A model generated the notes under the pieces. It worked only from the letters and a program-made list of their open reading frames with translations, was not told where the DNA came from and ran no database searches. This document shows positions 27,225 to 35,534 of a stretch of DNA of 64,000 nt, in pieces. The stretch spans positions 56,988 through 120,987 of the forward strand of contig NZ_JACSPZ010000011.1 in the NCBI RefSeq assembly GCF_014836905.1, read 5' to 3'. The first letter of the stretch is position 1, and every line of letters begins with the position of its first letter. Source of the stretch: Solibacillus faecavium. GTDB taxonomy: Bacteria; Bacillota; Bacilli; Bacillales_A; Planococcaceae. The translations under genes were made by a program, and so were the position numbers.

Positions 27225-28874
27225 GTGGCAGAGAACAAAGACAAACATGTTGCAAAAAAAGAAGATGGGGAACGTGAAATTCTAACTACTCGTCAAGGAC
27301 ACCCTGTAAGGGACAACCAGAATATCCGCACAGTGGGTAACCGTGGACCAGCGACTTTAGAAAATTACCATTTCATTGAAAAAATTTCACATTTCGACCG
27401 TGAAGAGGTTCCTGAACGTGTAGTACATGCACGTGGTTCAGGTGCTTTCGGTTATTTTGAAACTTACGGCAAGGTTGGAGATGAGCCGGTAGAAAAATAT
27501 ACCCGCGCAAAAGTCTTTTCTGGTGCCGGTAAACAAACGCCACTTATGGTGCGTTTTTCTACAGTAGCAGGTGCAAAGGATTCACCTGAGACTGCACGCG
27601 ATCCACGCGGCTTTGCGGTGAAAATGTATACGGAAGATGGCAACTGGGATCTTGTAGGTAATAATTTAAAGATTTTCTTTATTCGTGATGCGATGAAGTT
27701 CCCTGATATGATTCATGCTTTTAAAGCAGATCCAGTTTCCAACGTACCGAATCCACAGCGTATGTTTGACTTTGTTTCACGTACACCGGAAGCGACGCAT
27801 ATGATTACGTTCCTATTTTCTCCTTGGGGTATTCCAGCGACTTATCGTCATATGCAAGGTTCAGGTGTCAACACATATAAATGGGTTAATGAAAAAGGTG
27901 AAGCTGTACTTGTGAAGTATCACTGGGAACCAAAACAAGGTATCCGCAATTTGACACAAGAAGAAGCAAACTCTATTCAGGCTACAAATGTTGGACATGC
28001 TACACAGGACTTATATGAATCAATTGAACGTGGAGAGTATCCAGAGTGGGAACTGTTCGTCCAAATTATGGAGGACGATTATCATCCGGAACTTGATTTT
28101 GATCCACTTGATGACACGAAACTATGGCCAGAAGATAAGTTCCCTTGGTTGCCTGTAGGTCGTATGGTGCTTAACCGCAATCCTGAAGATTTCCATGGAG
28201 AAATCGAGCAGGCTGCATTCGGAACTGGTGTTCTAGTAGACGGTATGGACTTTTCGGACGATAAAATGCTGCAAGGACGTACATTCTCTTACTCAGATAC
28301 ACAGCGTTACCGTGTAGGCTCAAACTATTTAAAATTGCAAGTCAACGCACCAAAGGCACCGGTTCGTACAAATCAGCAGCGTGGTCAAATGGATACTCGT
28401 GATCCTAAAGAATCCGGTGAAAACCCACATATTAATTATGAGCCGTCAATGATTGGTGGCTACCGTGATGCAGGGGATAAAGCACACCCACCACATCAGC
28501 CATCTTATAATGCGGCATTAATGAGTGAGCCTATTGATCGCCCGAATAACTATGGTCAAGCAGGTGAAACATACCGCAGTTTTGAAGACTGGGAACGTGA
28601 TGAGCTTATTAATAACTTATCGGATGCTCTGGCAATCTGTGATAAGCGCATTCAAGAAGCGATGTTTGATCACTTTACACAGGCGGATGAAGATTATGGC
28701 CGCCGTGTGAAGGAAGAGACTCAAAAGAAAATGAAAGAAATCGAAAAGGTGGCTCAGGAAGGTAAATTACCAGGCCGAGAGTCAGGGTTTTCTAAATATG
28801 GACAAGGTACGACTGCTGCGAATGAAGCAACAAAAGATGCAGTGAAGAAAAGCCATGAGGCAGACCCGTATTAA
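27225..28874 (+). CDS. katA: Monofunctional haem catalase
   Basis: 549 residues, which converts hydrogen peroxide to water and oxygen in the cytoplasm. Start GTG 27225 follows AGGAGG. Distal catalytic His68 lies in [16 protein letters not shown], the essential Asn in [13 protein letters not shown] (near 142), and the proximal haem-ligand Tyr in [18 protein letters not shown] (near 352). The length and lack of a C-terminal flavodoxin-like domain place it with small-subunit catalases; the C-terminal end carries a longer charged tail (to residue 549). A strong terminator follows. If the scar at 27073-27125 is the left border, this gene is island cargo next to it. Confidence 0.95.
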   Translation: MAENKDKHVAKKEDGEREILTTRQGHPVRDNQNIRTVGNRGPATLENYHFIEKISHFDREEVPERVVHARGSGAFGYFETYGKVGDEPVEKYTRAKVFSGAGKQTPLMVRFSTVAGAKDSPETARDPRGFAVKMYTEDGNWDLVGNNLKIFFIRDAMKFPDMIHAFKADPVSNVPNPQRMFDFVSRTPEATHMITFLFSPWGIPATYRHMQGSGVNTYKWVNEKGEAVLVKYHWEPKQGIRNLTQEEANSIQATNVGHATQDLYESIERGEYPEWELFVQIMEDDYHPELDFDPLDDTKLWPEDKFPWLPVGRMVLNRNPEDFHGEIEQAAFGTGVLVDGMDFSDDKMLQGRTFSYSDTQRYRVGSNYLKLQVNAPKAPVRTNQQRGQMDTRDPKESGENPHINYEPSMIGGYRDAGDKAHPPHQPSYNAALMSEPIDRPNNYGQAGETYRSFEDWERDELINNLSDALAICDKRIQEAMFDHFTQADEDYGRRVKEETQKKMKEIEKVAQEGKLPGRESGFSKYGQGTTAANEATKDAVKKSHEADPY

Positions 28875-28899
28875 TGATTAAATCCAATTAGTTAAAACT

Positions 28900-28940
28900 A
28901 AAAGACTTAAGTTTGGTATTCAACCAAGCTTAAGTCTTTT
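28900..28940 (+). terminator. Rho-independent terminator of katA
   Basis: AAAAGACTTAAG (28900-28911) pairs perfectly with CTTAAGTCTTTT (28929-28940). Confidence 0.88.
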
Positions 28941-29083
28941 AACTTAACTGCGATTTGTAGTGGCGATGTAGTTACACTTATTGGTGGAAACATGACTGTA
29001 TTTATAATGGAGAGATAGTTATAAGACTATCAACGGAATATGTTCATGATAAAGCGTAACCCCTAAAAATAGGGAGCCCCCTG

Positions 29084-29323
29084 TTAAAGTACTTTTAAAT
29101 TAACGTACATTGCTAAAAGGAAACCTACAAGTGCGCCAATAACCCCTAAAATAATCATTGCTAATCCTTCTTGTTTCTGCTCTTGATAATCACGTCGTAA
29201 TACTATCCCTATACAAATAGGGAAAAACATAAATAATGGTGGCATTAAAGTAATAAATAATAACGCCACTGAGATCCAACCAATTGAGCTTAATATAGAA
29301 CCACCGTTTTTTTTCTCCTCCAT
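29084..29323 (-). CDS. Small membrane protein of 79 residues
   Basis: GGGGGAG precedes the ATG. After a polar start (EEKKNGGS), two or three hydrophobic segments follow: ISVALLFITLMPPLFMFFPI, a charged loop RRDYQEQKQEG, and AMIILGVIGALVGFLLAMYV. No family is recognised. It lies in a run of minus-strand membrane or membrane-anchored genes up to 31862. Confidence 0.65.
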   Translation of the reverse strand: MEEKKNGGSILSSIGWISVALLFITLMPPLFMFFPICIGIVLRRDYQEQKQEGLAMIILGVIGALVGFLLAMYVNLKVL

Positions 29324-29525
29324 AGCTCCCCCTTAATCATCAAAAGTGGTTAGGTCTAATGTACATAAATTCGGATAACGTAATTATTAGGTAAAACATT
29401 AATACTCCCAAAGTGGTAGAGGAGAATGATCTTGAAATGCTTGTTTCACTAAAGCATTCGTTAGTTGAAGATCATAAATAATAACCAAATTAATAAGAGA
29501 TGATTGCCCTCATAATAAACAATAA

Positions 29526-29948
29526 TTATTCTTCTAAATGTTTTAGGTCATGTAAATCAGATGTACTCCAGCCTCGTTGGGTAATGTCATTTTTATTACT
29601 GACGAAATATTTATATTCCACTAGTCGTTCATTATCAAATATTACGCCTATATAATATGGATTCAGGTGTTTATAACCGTCCTCCCGATGGGGCACCGTC
29701 CTAAAACCCCAAGTTTCTCCAGGGTACTGTTCTTCCAAATATATCTGTAGATAACCTACTTTTTTTTCGATTTGCATATCAATCCAATAGGGACGTACAA
29801 AATAAAAAATACCAAAAGAAACTAAAAATAAAATAGCCAATCCCTGACTAGCTTTTCTCCATCTTCCTTTCAAAATAATAGAAACTAATAGAATAACAAG
29901 TAAAATCCCACCAACTATAATCAATTCAATTAGTTCAGTTGGATGCAA
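29526..29948 (-). CDS. Membrane-anchored protein of 140 residues
   Basis: Start TTG 29948 after GGGGGAT. Residues 8-28 and 38-53 are hydrophobic (two helices), followed by a soluble part with EKKVGYLQIYLEEQYPGETW and YYIGVIFDNERLVEYKYFVS. The latter is like the C-terminal region of the DUF3139-type protein at 55859-56206, so they may be distant relatives. Function is unknown. Confidence 0.62.
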   Translation of the reverse strand: MHPTELIELIIVGGILLVILLVSIILKGRWRKASQGLAILFLVSFGIFYFVRPYWIDMQIEKKVGYLQIYLEEQYPGETWGFRTVPHREDGYKHLNPYYIGVIFDNERLVEYKYFVSNKNDITQRGWSTSDLHDLKHLEE

Positions 29949-30000
29949 TGAATATCCCCCTTTTTATTGAATCAGTTAGTTCACATTCTAAGCAGCTTTA

Positions 30001-30531
30001 TCATTGTTCTTTAAAATAATAATCAAGGTAAGCTTTTTCTTCAACAGGAGAAAGCAGATCATAAGCTATCCCAACGTTTCCGTCTTGAAGCTCCCAAATT
30101 GCGTTATGGTCCTCAACTGCTTTAGAAAAATCACCTTCTACCCATCTGCTTAATATATCTATATAAATCTGACCCCATTCATACTTTTCTTTGTTCATTT
30201 CCGCTATTTCAAGCAAACGTTCAATGCGTTCTTTCGTAATCATATGAACGCCCCATTTCTGGTCTGCTTTTACTTTTTGGTGAGACATAGCATGTATTAC
30301 TTCTTGCAATTGAAATTCTAACATTCCATCTGGGAAAAATTCGATTAAATCAAGCTTTTGGTCCTCTGGCATATCTTTCTCAGGAGTTTGAAATCCTTTT
30401 TCAATTTGTTCCCGAGCCTCTTCAATTTCTTGTTCCGTTGGCTGTTTTAAATAAGCATCTAAATAATAAATTCCAACTGCAAGGACTAGAACACCTATAA
30501 TAATTCCTAGAATGATTAGTGTTTTCTTCAT
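30001..30531 (-). CDS. Membrane-anchored protein, DUF6241-like
   Basis: 176 residues: an N-terminal hydrophobic anchor (KTLIILGIIIGVLVLAVGIY), then a soluble, helix-rich, acidic domain with FFPDGMLEFQLQEVIHAMSHQKVKA and MITKERIERLLEIAEMNKEKY. The pattern (MSHQKV, then an ERIxxLL helix) resembles proteins annotated as DUF6241; no function is known to me. The start overlaps by four bases (ATGA) with a small upstream frame at 30528-30650. Confidence 0.62.
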   Translation of the reverse strand: MKKTLIILGIIIGVLVLAVGIYYLDAYLKQPTEQEIEEAREQIEKGFQTPEKDMPEDQKLDLIEFFPDGMLEFQLQEVIHAMSHQKVKADQKWGVHMITKERIERLLEIAEMNKEKYEWGQIYIDILSRWVEGDFSKAVEDHNAIWELQDGNVGIAYDLLSPVEEKAYLDYYFKEQ

Positions 30532-30650
30532 TTAATATACTCCATTAACCCACGTGCAACAGCTAGCTCTACGTCCTCATTTTCACTCGCTAGATCTATA
30601 ATAAATTCATTAATCACTGCATATTTTACTTCTTCAGTAATTTCAACCAC
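30528..30650 (-). CDS. Possible 40-residue acidic protein overlapping the next gene
   Basis: GTG 30650 to TGA 30528 encodes 40 residues: VEITEEVKYAVINEFIIDLA, then SENEDVELAVARGLMEYIK. The stop overlaps the downstream ATG as ATGA, typical of coupled genes. Composition is protein-like. The ribosome site (TAAGGAG) lies almost on the GTG, so the exact start is uncertain. It might be a remnant rather than a gene. Confidence 0.4.
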   Translation of the reverse strand: MVEITEEVKYAVINEFIIDLASENEDVELAVARGLMEYIK

Positions 30651-30780
30651 TCCTTACTTTGGTAATTTACTACCAATATAATTGTAAGATGATTTGAAAC
30701 AGCTTACAAGACCAAAAGAAAAACAGCTCCCAACTGCTAGTTCTTAAAATTATTTTCATTAAAGTAATTCATAAAAAAAT

Positions 30781-30815
30781 CCATTACTTCTGTATTAGTT
30801 TTACAGAAGTAATGG
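30781..30815 (-). terminator. Terminator of the PTS-type permease gene
   Basis: CCATTACTTCTGTA (30781-30794) pairs with TACAGAAGTAATGG (30802-30815); on the minus strand it is followed by ATTTTTTTAT. Confidence 0.85.
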
Positions 30816-30833
30816 AGTATAAAGCTTTAATCT

Positions 30834-31862
30834 TTATTGGATTTCCAAACGTAAATCACCCGTCTTAGCTAGTCCTTTAGCTTTTAGGAAATGATAAACA
30901 GTAACAGAAATGATCGCTGGTAAAATGACGCCTAATACAATATACATTATTAAAACCATCACACCTTGGTTAGCAAGAATATTTAAAGGTGCAATAAATG
31001 AGTTTAGACCAAGTCCAGCTAATGTATAAGGAACTTCAAAGTTAAACATTAATATCGCGATTGGCGCACAAATGATGGAGGATAGAAATGGTCCTATAAC
31101 AAGAAGTGGGTTTTTAACGAGATTTGGCAATTGTACTTTTGGTGTTAAAAATGATTGGGCAATATTGGCACCTAATTCGTTTTGTTTATAAGACATCGCC
31201 GTAAATCCGGCAAACTGAGCTGTACATCCAATCAGTGCAGCGGCACTCGAAACTGGGTCAAGTTGTAAGGCAATAGCAATTGCTGCAGAAGAGGCTGGAG
31301 ACATCAGGAAAATACTCCAGACTAGTGCGATAATTATGGAACCTATCACAGGAGATCCTGAAACAGAGTTTGCGATAAATCTACTTAACTGCTCCAAAAG
31401 TGGGGTAGTAACTGCTGCTAATACTACACCCGAGACACCTCCGATTAATATAGCTGAAAATGGAATAGCCAACATATCTAACTTCGTTTTACCAGCAATG
31501 CGCTTTCCAACCCAAACAGCAATAATGGTAGCTAACACGGCACTTATCGGTTGCCCTGTAGTAAGAATCCAGGCTCCATCTGCATTCATATGAAGGGCAT
31601 TTGCACCGATCGTACTAGATGCCATCGCACTGAAAATAACTAATGTATTTCCACCAAGTTGATAAGCGATACCAGCACCAATTGCAGGCGCAAGCATAAG
31701 TTGTGCTGCCTTACCGATAGTTGTAAAGCCTTCCCAACCAGTAAAAGTTCCGAACGTTTCAATCAGAAGGCCAATACCTAATGTGACAAGAACTGCGTTT
31801 GCAAGCCCTTGAGACCCTTTATACATCCTATCAATAATGTATTGTTTTGTCGTTTGTTTCAT
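30834..31862 (-). CDS. PTS_EIIC_2-family sugar permease-like membrane protein
   Basis: 342 residues from ATG 31862, nine bases after AGGAGG; a TTG two codons earlier is an alternative. It has about eight to ten transmembrane segments, with the family pattern NAVLVTLGIGLLIETFG, APAIGAGIAYQLGGNTLVIF, AVLATIIAVWVGKRIAGKTKLDM and SPASSAAIAIALQLDP. This is the stand-alone PTS IIC-like family (PF13303); no IIA or IIB domain lies nearby, so phosphotransferase coupling is doubtful. It may transport a small solute. Located in the putative island region. Confidence 0.8.
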   Translation of the reverse strand: MKQTTKQYIIDRMYKGSQGLANAVLVTLGIGLLIETFGTFTGWEGFTTIGKAAQLMLAPAIGAGIAYQLGGNTLVIFSAMASSTIGANALHMNADGAWILTTGQPISAVLATIIAVWVGKRIAGKTKLDMLAIPFSAILIGGVSGVVLAAVTTPLLEQLSRFIANSVSGSPVIGSIIIALVWSIFLMSPASSAAIAIALQLDPVSSAAALIGCTAQFAGFTAMSYKQNELGANIAQSFLTPKVQLPNLVKNPLLVIGPFLSSIICAPIAILMFNFEVPYTLAGLGLNSFIAPLNILANQGVMVLIMYIVLGVILPAIISVTVYHFLKAKGLAKTGDLRLEIQ

Positions 31863-32186
31863 TTTCAAATACCTCCTAAAATATAACATTAATTATATTA
31901 TGAATTTTCCGAAAATAACAAACCCATGAATGGATAGGTTACTTACGAATAGAAATAAGCTCTGTTTGCTTGATTAACTACTTTGTTTAAATCCTTTCCT
32001 CTAGTAAATTGTTATAATATTAATATAATTTAAAAAAGTAGTCAATATTATTCTGGTATAATAATGATGAAGTAAAGCAAAGATCTAATGACATCTTGGG
32101 ATTTAGCATTTTGGTTAGCAAGCGTAAATTTATAATGTTAAGGATAAATCGGTACTCTTATACTCTATATATAAATCAAGGCCTAA
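31863..32186. other. Intergenic region upstream of the permease
   Basis: Very AT-rich DNA with the permease ribosome site near its left end. No gene, RNA or clear palindrome is seen. Confidence 0.45.
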
Positions 32187-32342
32187 TCACAAATAGGGAC
32201 ATCAGTTGATAATGAGTTAGCTAAAGTATTTGGTGAATCATTACAATTTTTTGGGAAGTATTGGTCGTGGGAAGAAGTGATTTATGGTAGCTTAAGAACA
32301 AGGCTAACAATGAATGTGCTTACAGGTTTATACAAAGAATAG
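32187..32342 (+). pseudogene. 3' fragment of a lost gene
   Basis: An open frame without a start codon reads SQIGTSVDNELAKVFGESLQ, continues with FFGKYWSWEEVIYGSLRTRL, and stops at TAG 32340-32342, directly before the ribosome site of the next gene. Codon use is protein-like and the 5' part is missing. It may be the tail of a toxin or immunity gene in this small cluster, but that is only suggested by position. Confidence 0.45.
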
Positions 32343-32356
32343 GAGGAGACGAATTA

Positions 32357-32695
32357 ATGCTTGAGGAGAAGCAAAAACAACATACTAAATGGTTCTTAGA
32401 TGGAGATTTAAAATTACGACAACAAGATCTTGAAGATGGAAGAATAGGTATTTGGGTTTCAGTTCATAAATTTAACGTTTGTTTTACCATGATTATGTAT
32501 GATTTTATTGATTGGTGTAGGGAGTTGGATATAAATTTAGAAGTTGATATGGGTTGGAATAACCATAGGGGCTTTGTAATTGAGAGTAAGGATTTAGTGT
32601 TGTTAAGGTCAGAAATAAAAAGGTTCATAGACATATACAATATAAAGCCTACTGAAGATGGCGAGAAATTTTCTGACGATGAGTGGTATTCATAA
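32357..32695 (+). CDS. Uncharacterised soluble protein, possible immunity-type
   Basis: AGGAGG precedes ATG 32357. 112 residues, acidic, soluble: TKWFLDGDLKLRQQDLEDGR, IGIWVSVHKFNVCFTMIMYD, then FVIESKDLVLLRSEIKRFIDIY. I recognise no family. It lies between a gene tail and an Im7/Im9-like immunity gene, a setting typical of orphan immunity genes; this is inference from neighbours. Confidence 0.6.
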   Translation: MLEEKQKQHTKWFLDGDLKLRQQDLEDGRIGIWVSVHKFNVCFTMIMYDFIDWCRELDINLEVDMGWNNHRGFVIESKDLVLLRSEIKRFIDIYNIKPTEDGEKFSDDEWYS

Positions 32696-32827
32696 TATAA
32701 TGTGAATGTTTTTAAGAGATAATCAATAGTTACTAAGGATATAGGTAAAGACTTAAGAAATGCACCAAAATATTTTAGGCCCTGCTTATCATTTTGGGGA
32801 GAAATAGAAGTGGAGAAGGTGGAAAAA

Positions 32828-33040
32828 ATGAGAAAAAAGTTATCTAAAGATGAATTAGTTGGACTAGTAAATAAAATATGTAATCCTAAGCTGTCTGATG
32901 AAGAAGTAAGCGGATATATAGAAATTTTAGAAGACAATGTTCCTCATCCAGCCCCTAGTGACTTAATTTTTTGGAATGAAGAGGATTTATCACCAGAAGA
33001 AGTAGTGGAGATTGCCTTAGCGTATGAAGAAGAAAAATAA
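32828..33040 (+). CDS. Colicin E/pyocin-type immunity protein homologue (Im7/Im9-like)
   Basis: 70 residues from ATG 32828 (GGAGAAGGTGG upstream; a GTG at 32810 is an alternative). The helix pattern LSKDELVGLVNKICNPKLSD, a middle helix EEVSGYIEILEDNV, then PHPAPSDLIFW and LSPEEVVEIALAYEEEK is the hallmark order of the colicin/pyocin immunity family, whose members bind and block nuclease-type bacteriocins of the E2-E9 kind. The HP-x-x-SDLI-x-(Y/W) segment (residues about 42-51) is the toxin-facing loop. No nuclease gene lies beside it, so it is an orphan immunity gene. A terminator follows. Confidence 0.82.
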   Translation: MRKKLSKDELVGLVNKICNPKLSDEEVSGYIEILEDNVPHPAPSDLIFWNEEDLSPEEVVEIALAYEEEK

Positions 33041-33063
33041 TTATATTTAGAACATGTATCAGG

Positions 33064-33101
33064 AGAACCTTGAATGGCTATATGCCTTCAAGGGTTCTTT
33101 T
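33064..33101 (+). terminator. Terminator of the immunity gene
   Basis: AGAACCTTGAA (33064-33074) pairs with TTCAAGGGTTCT (33087-33098), followed by TTTTTTG. Confidence 0.85.
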
Positions 33102-33107
33102 TTGTAG

Positions 33108-33232
33108 GTTTGAAACCCCTCTGCTGTACAGGGGATTCCGGAAAGCTTTTAGCTATGGACAATAAAAAAACTCCAATCGTACAATATAGTTAGGTCTGGA
33201 CAACCGACTACATACGAAAGGAGCTATAAAAA
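33108..33232 (+). mobile_element. Solo left end of an IS200-type element
   Basis: 33108-33232 aligns with the left end of the complete IS200-type element at 63207-63328: a hairpin (AACCCCTCTGCTGTACAGGGG), AAAGCTTTTAGCTATGGACA, ACTCCA-TCGTACAATA, AGGTCTGG-CAACCGA, and ACGAAAGGAGCT, about 85 percent by eye. The tnpA gene is missing after the ribosome site. Beyond it, on the minus strand near 33233-33390, lies a hydrophobic frame without a start that may be the remnant of a disrupted membrane-protein gene. Confidence 0.75.
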
Positions 33233-33493
33233 AGGGTTTTGTTTAGTGTACTCAAATGGATGTTAATTTTCATGCATTTTTGCATTATGTAATACGAATA
33301 GCCAAATATCCGGAAGTATTCTGGATAGTTAGCTATATTGCACACGTAGTAAAAAATCGCAATTAAAAAAATTGTAAAAGCTGTCCACAAGAGCAGTCTA
33401 TTTTAGAAATAGGATTAGTCTACTATCTATAATACAGTATATTTTTTGTAATCATATTAATCCCGTACCCTAAAATCAACTGAAATAGATGGT

Positions 33494-33856
33494 TTAAGCC
33501 TTTGCATTATGATTGCCAAGAATATTGATTTCAATCGGTTCGCTATCAACGTAGACTAATAACGGTTTATTTCCTATGATGTAACCTGAAACAACTTTAA
33601 TTCCATCTTTTCTTAGTGTAATCTTTATTTCGCAATTAATATCTATTTCGTTTTCGCTAATAAAAGTAGCGTGTAATATCAGGTCTAAATTTTCAAAATC
33701 AAATATGTGCGATTTAAATAAATTTAATAATTTACTCGGGATATTGAATTTATTTAACATCTTTCCATCAATGTAGTACTTACCTTCACCACAAACCTCA
33801 AAGTTATTCAGATTACCCTCATATATTAAGTCTTGTTTTTCGTCAAAAACAACCAT
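33494..33856 (-). CDS. Uncharacterised protein of 120 residues, possibly decaying
   Basis: A frame of 120 residues with beta-rich content (YEGNLNNFEVCGEGKYYIDG, EIKITLRKDGIKVVSGYIIG). No signal peptide or membrane helix. No ribosome site precedes ATG 33856, so it may have lost its 5' end or start elsewhere. Not recognised. Confidence 0.45.
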   Translation of the reverse strand: MVVFDEKQDLIYEGNLNNFEVCGEGKYYIDGKMLNKFNIPSKLLNLFKSHIFDFENLDLILHATFISENEIDINCEIKITLRKDGIKVVSGYIIGNKPLLVYVDSEPIEINILGNHNAKA

Positions 33857-33922
33857 TTTTCGGTTATTCTATTGGTAATATATGTTAAAATTATTTTTAT
33901 GAAATGTGAAGGGGTTGGTGTC

Positions 33923-34099
33923 ATGGTGCATAAAAAGAAGTATTTTATTATCTTCGTACCAGTGTTAATAATAGGCTTACTTTTAATATACTATTTTACG
34001 GCAAATGAGCTTACTTATCTAATGTTAATTCCTCTGATTGCTTGGTTCATTTATTATGCTTGGATATATATCGAAAAAAGATTAAAAAACAAAACTTAA
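33923..34099 (+). CDS. Small two-helix membrane protein, 58 residues
   Basis: ATG 33923 after GAAGGGGTTGG. KYFIIFVPVLIIGLLLIYYF and LTYLMLIPLIAWFIYYAWIY form two helices with a short loop; the C-terminus is basic (EKRLKNKT). No family is recognised. Confidence 0.6.
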   Translation: MVHKKKYFIIFVPVLIIGLLLIYYFTANELTYLMLIPLIAWFIYYAWIYIEKRLKNKT

Positions 34100-34306
34100 T
34101 TATTTTATTTGATTGATAAAGCATAAATAATAACGTTCCCAAATGACACTTAGGGAACCAATCCCCCTTATTCAATTGAATAGGGAAATTTTGGCTGTTT
34201 GTGAACAATAAGTACACAAACTATGCTTTGGGTGCGTTTATATATTCAACAACTTTTATTAAGAAATAACGTCTATGTAGGAAATAGTATAAGTTGAGGT
34301 GATATT

Positions 34307-34564
34307 ATGCGGTATTTATTCCATAAAACAACGCTTTTCATTATGGGTTTTTTATCATTCTGTTTAATAGTGATTGGGTTTCTATTACAAACGATTCTTA
34401 TACCTTTACAAGATTTCGATTCTATAAGTAAACCAGAGCTATTAGAACTTCAAAAAGAACTTGCATTAAACTATCCTTTAGGAACAGGTTTGCTTTATCT
34501 TGGAATATTTCTGATGATTTTAGTTATTATTCTTTTCATTATGAAGTTTATAAATAAAAAATAA
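34307..34564 (+). CDS. Small two-helix membrane protein, 85 residues
   Basis: TTGAGGTG precedes ATG 34307. Helices at TLFIMGFLSFCLIVIGFLLQ and GLLYLGIFLMILVIILFIMK enclose a polar extracellular loop of about 30 residues. No family is recognised. Hairpins with TTCCCAAA/TTTGGGAA (34612-34633) and AAAGCCA/TGGCTTT (34642-34679) follow. Confidence 0.62.
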   Translation: MRYLFHKTTLFIMGFLSFCLIVIGFLLQTILIPLQDFDSISKPELLELQKELALNYPLGTGLLYLGIFLMILVIILFIMKFINKK

Positions 34565-35161
34565 CAATTAAAAATCAGACGCATAACTATTCAGACTCAA
34601 TGAAATAAACGTTCCCAAATCAAAGTTTGGGAATACATCAGAAAGCCAGAGATATTGTTAAATCAACGTTTATGGCTTTTTGTATGTAATATTGTTTATA
34701 CGCGGTTTTATGTATTTTTCTACAAACCTAGTTCCAATAACAGTTTGAGCGTGTTTTTGGAAATGCTGCGTCATGGGTTTTCTTGCATAAAATCATGCAT
34801 ATCCTTATCGTTGTAAATCCGCATTTTTCGAAGTAACCCCATTTAGAGTAAAATATTTCATAAAAAAACGCTTAGAAATAATCTGAGCATTTTTAATCAC
34901 CATTTATATAGAGAATTTACTGTCTAAATATAATGCTAAATTAGAGTTACATTTACATTATTTTTAATATTTTTCTCCTCATCAACCGAACCCGTTAGGT
35001 GAGATGTTTACTTTAGAATTCGGCAACAATTTTGTGGTCACGACTACAGGTATTTTTAGAATAACTTACTCTATCAAAAATAATTAAAAAAAGTACTTAG
35101 AATAGGAAAAATATTAGGATATAATCTTTTCAAATTAAATATTAAATTCCATTACTAAGCG
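34565..35161. other. Intergenic region with hairpins, gene debris and a dispersed repeat
   Basis: It contains the hairpins noted after 34564. On the minus strand near 34690-34850 a short frame reads MGLLRKMRIYNDKDMHDFMQ and another MTQHFQKHAQTVIGTRFVEK in a second frame, possible debris of one gene. The 24-mer TCTCCTCATCAACCGAACCC GTTA at 34974-34997 recurs with one mismatch at 50457-50480. Confidence 0.5.
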
Positions 35162-35221
35162 AAAACCGCAGGGAATATAACCACTTCATTTATGTTGGTG
35201 GTTATGTTCATCTGCGGTTTT
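35162..35221 (+). terminator. Two-stem terminator before the excisionase-like gene
   Basis: AAAACCGCAG (35162-35171) pairs with CTGCGGTTTT (35212-35221) and encloses ATAACCAC/GTGGTTAT (35177-35184 and 35198-35205), followed by TTTCTTTTT. It could isolate or attenuate transcription into the xis-like gene. Confidence 0.75.
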
Positions 35222-35251
35222 TTCTTTTTCGAAAGGAGTGACATGTAAACA

Positions 35252-35449
35252 ATGCATAAAAGTCTTGAAGATTATCCAGTGATTTTGACTGCTGAACATA
35301 TAGCCGAAATTTTAATGGTTTCCAAACCAACTGCTTATGAATTGATGGAACAGACTTCATTTCCATTGATTCGAATTGGTCGTTGCAAACGAGTTTTAAA
35401 GGATAAATTTTTTGATTGGCTTTCACAGCAACAGGCGTGTGGCTTATAA
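35252..35449 (+). CDS. Excisionase-like helix-turn-helix protein
   Basis: 65 residues of the HTH_17 (excisionase/MerR-like) type: ILTAEHIAEILMVSKPTAYELMEQTSFPLIRIGRCKRVLKDKFFDWL. The wing-like RIGRCKRV and the terminal helix are typical of Xis proteins that bend DNA with a tyrosine integrase. AAAGGAGTGA lies 16 bases before ATG, unusually far. It is 85 bp upstream of the integrase and on the same strand, so the pair is likely one control unit. Confidence 0.78.
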   Translation: MHKSLEDYPVILTAEHIAEILMVSKPTAYELMEQTSFPLIRIGRCKRVLKDKFFDWLSQQQACGL

Positions 35450-35534
35450 AACAGGAAGCAAGTGGTCAAAATGAAAGTAGATCACTTGCTTACCTTTATT
35501 AATACACAAGATTAAATGGAGGTTAGCAATAATA

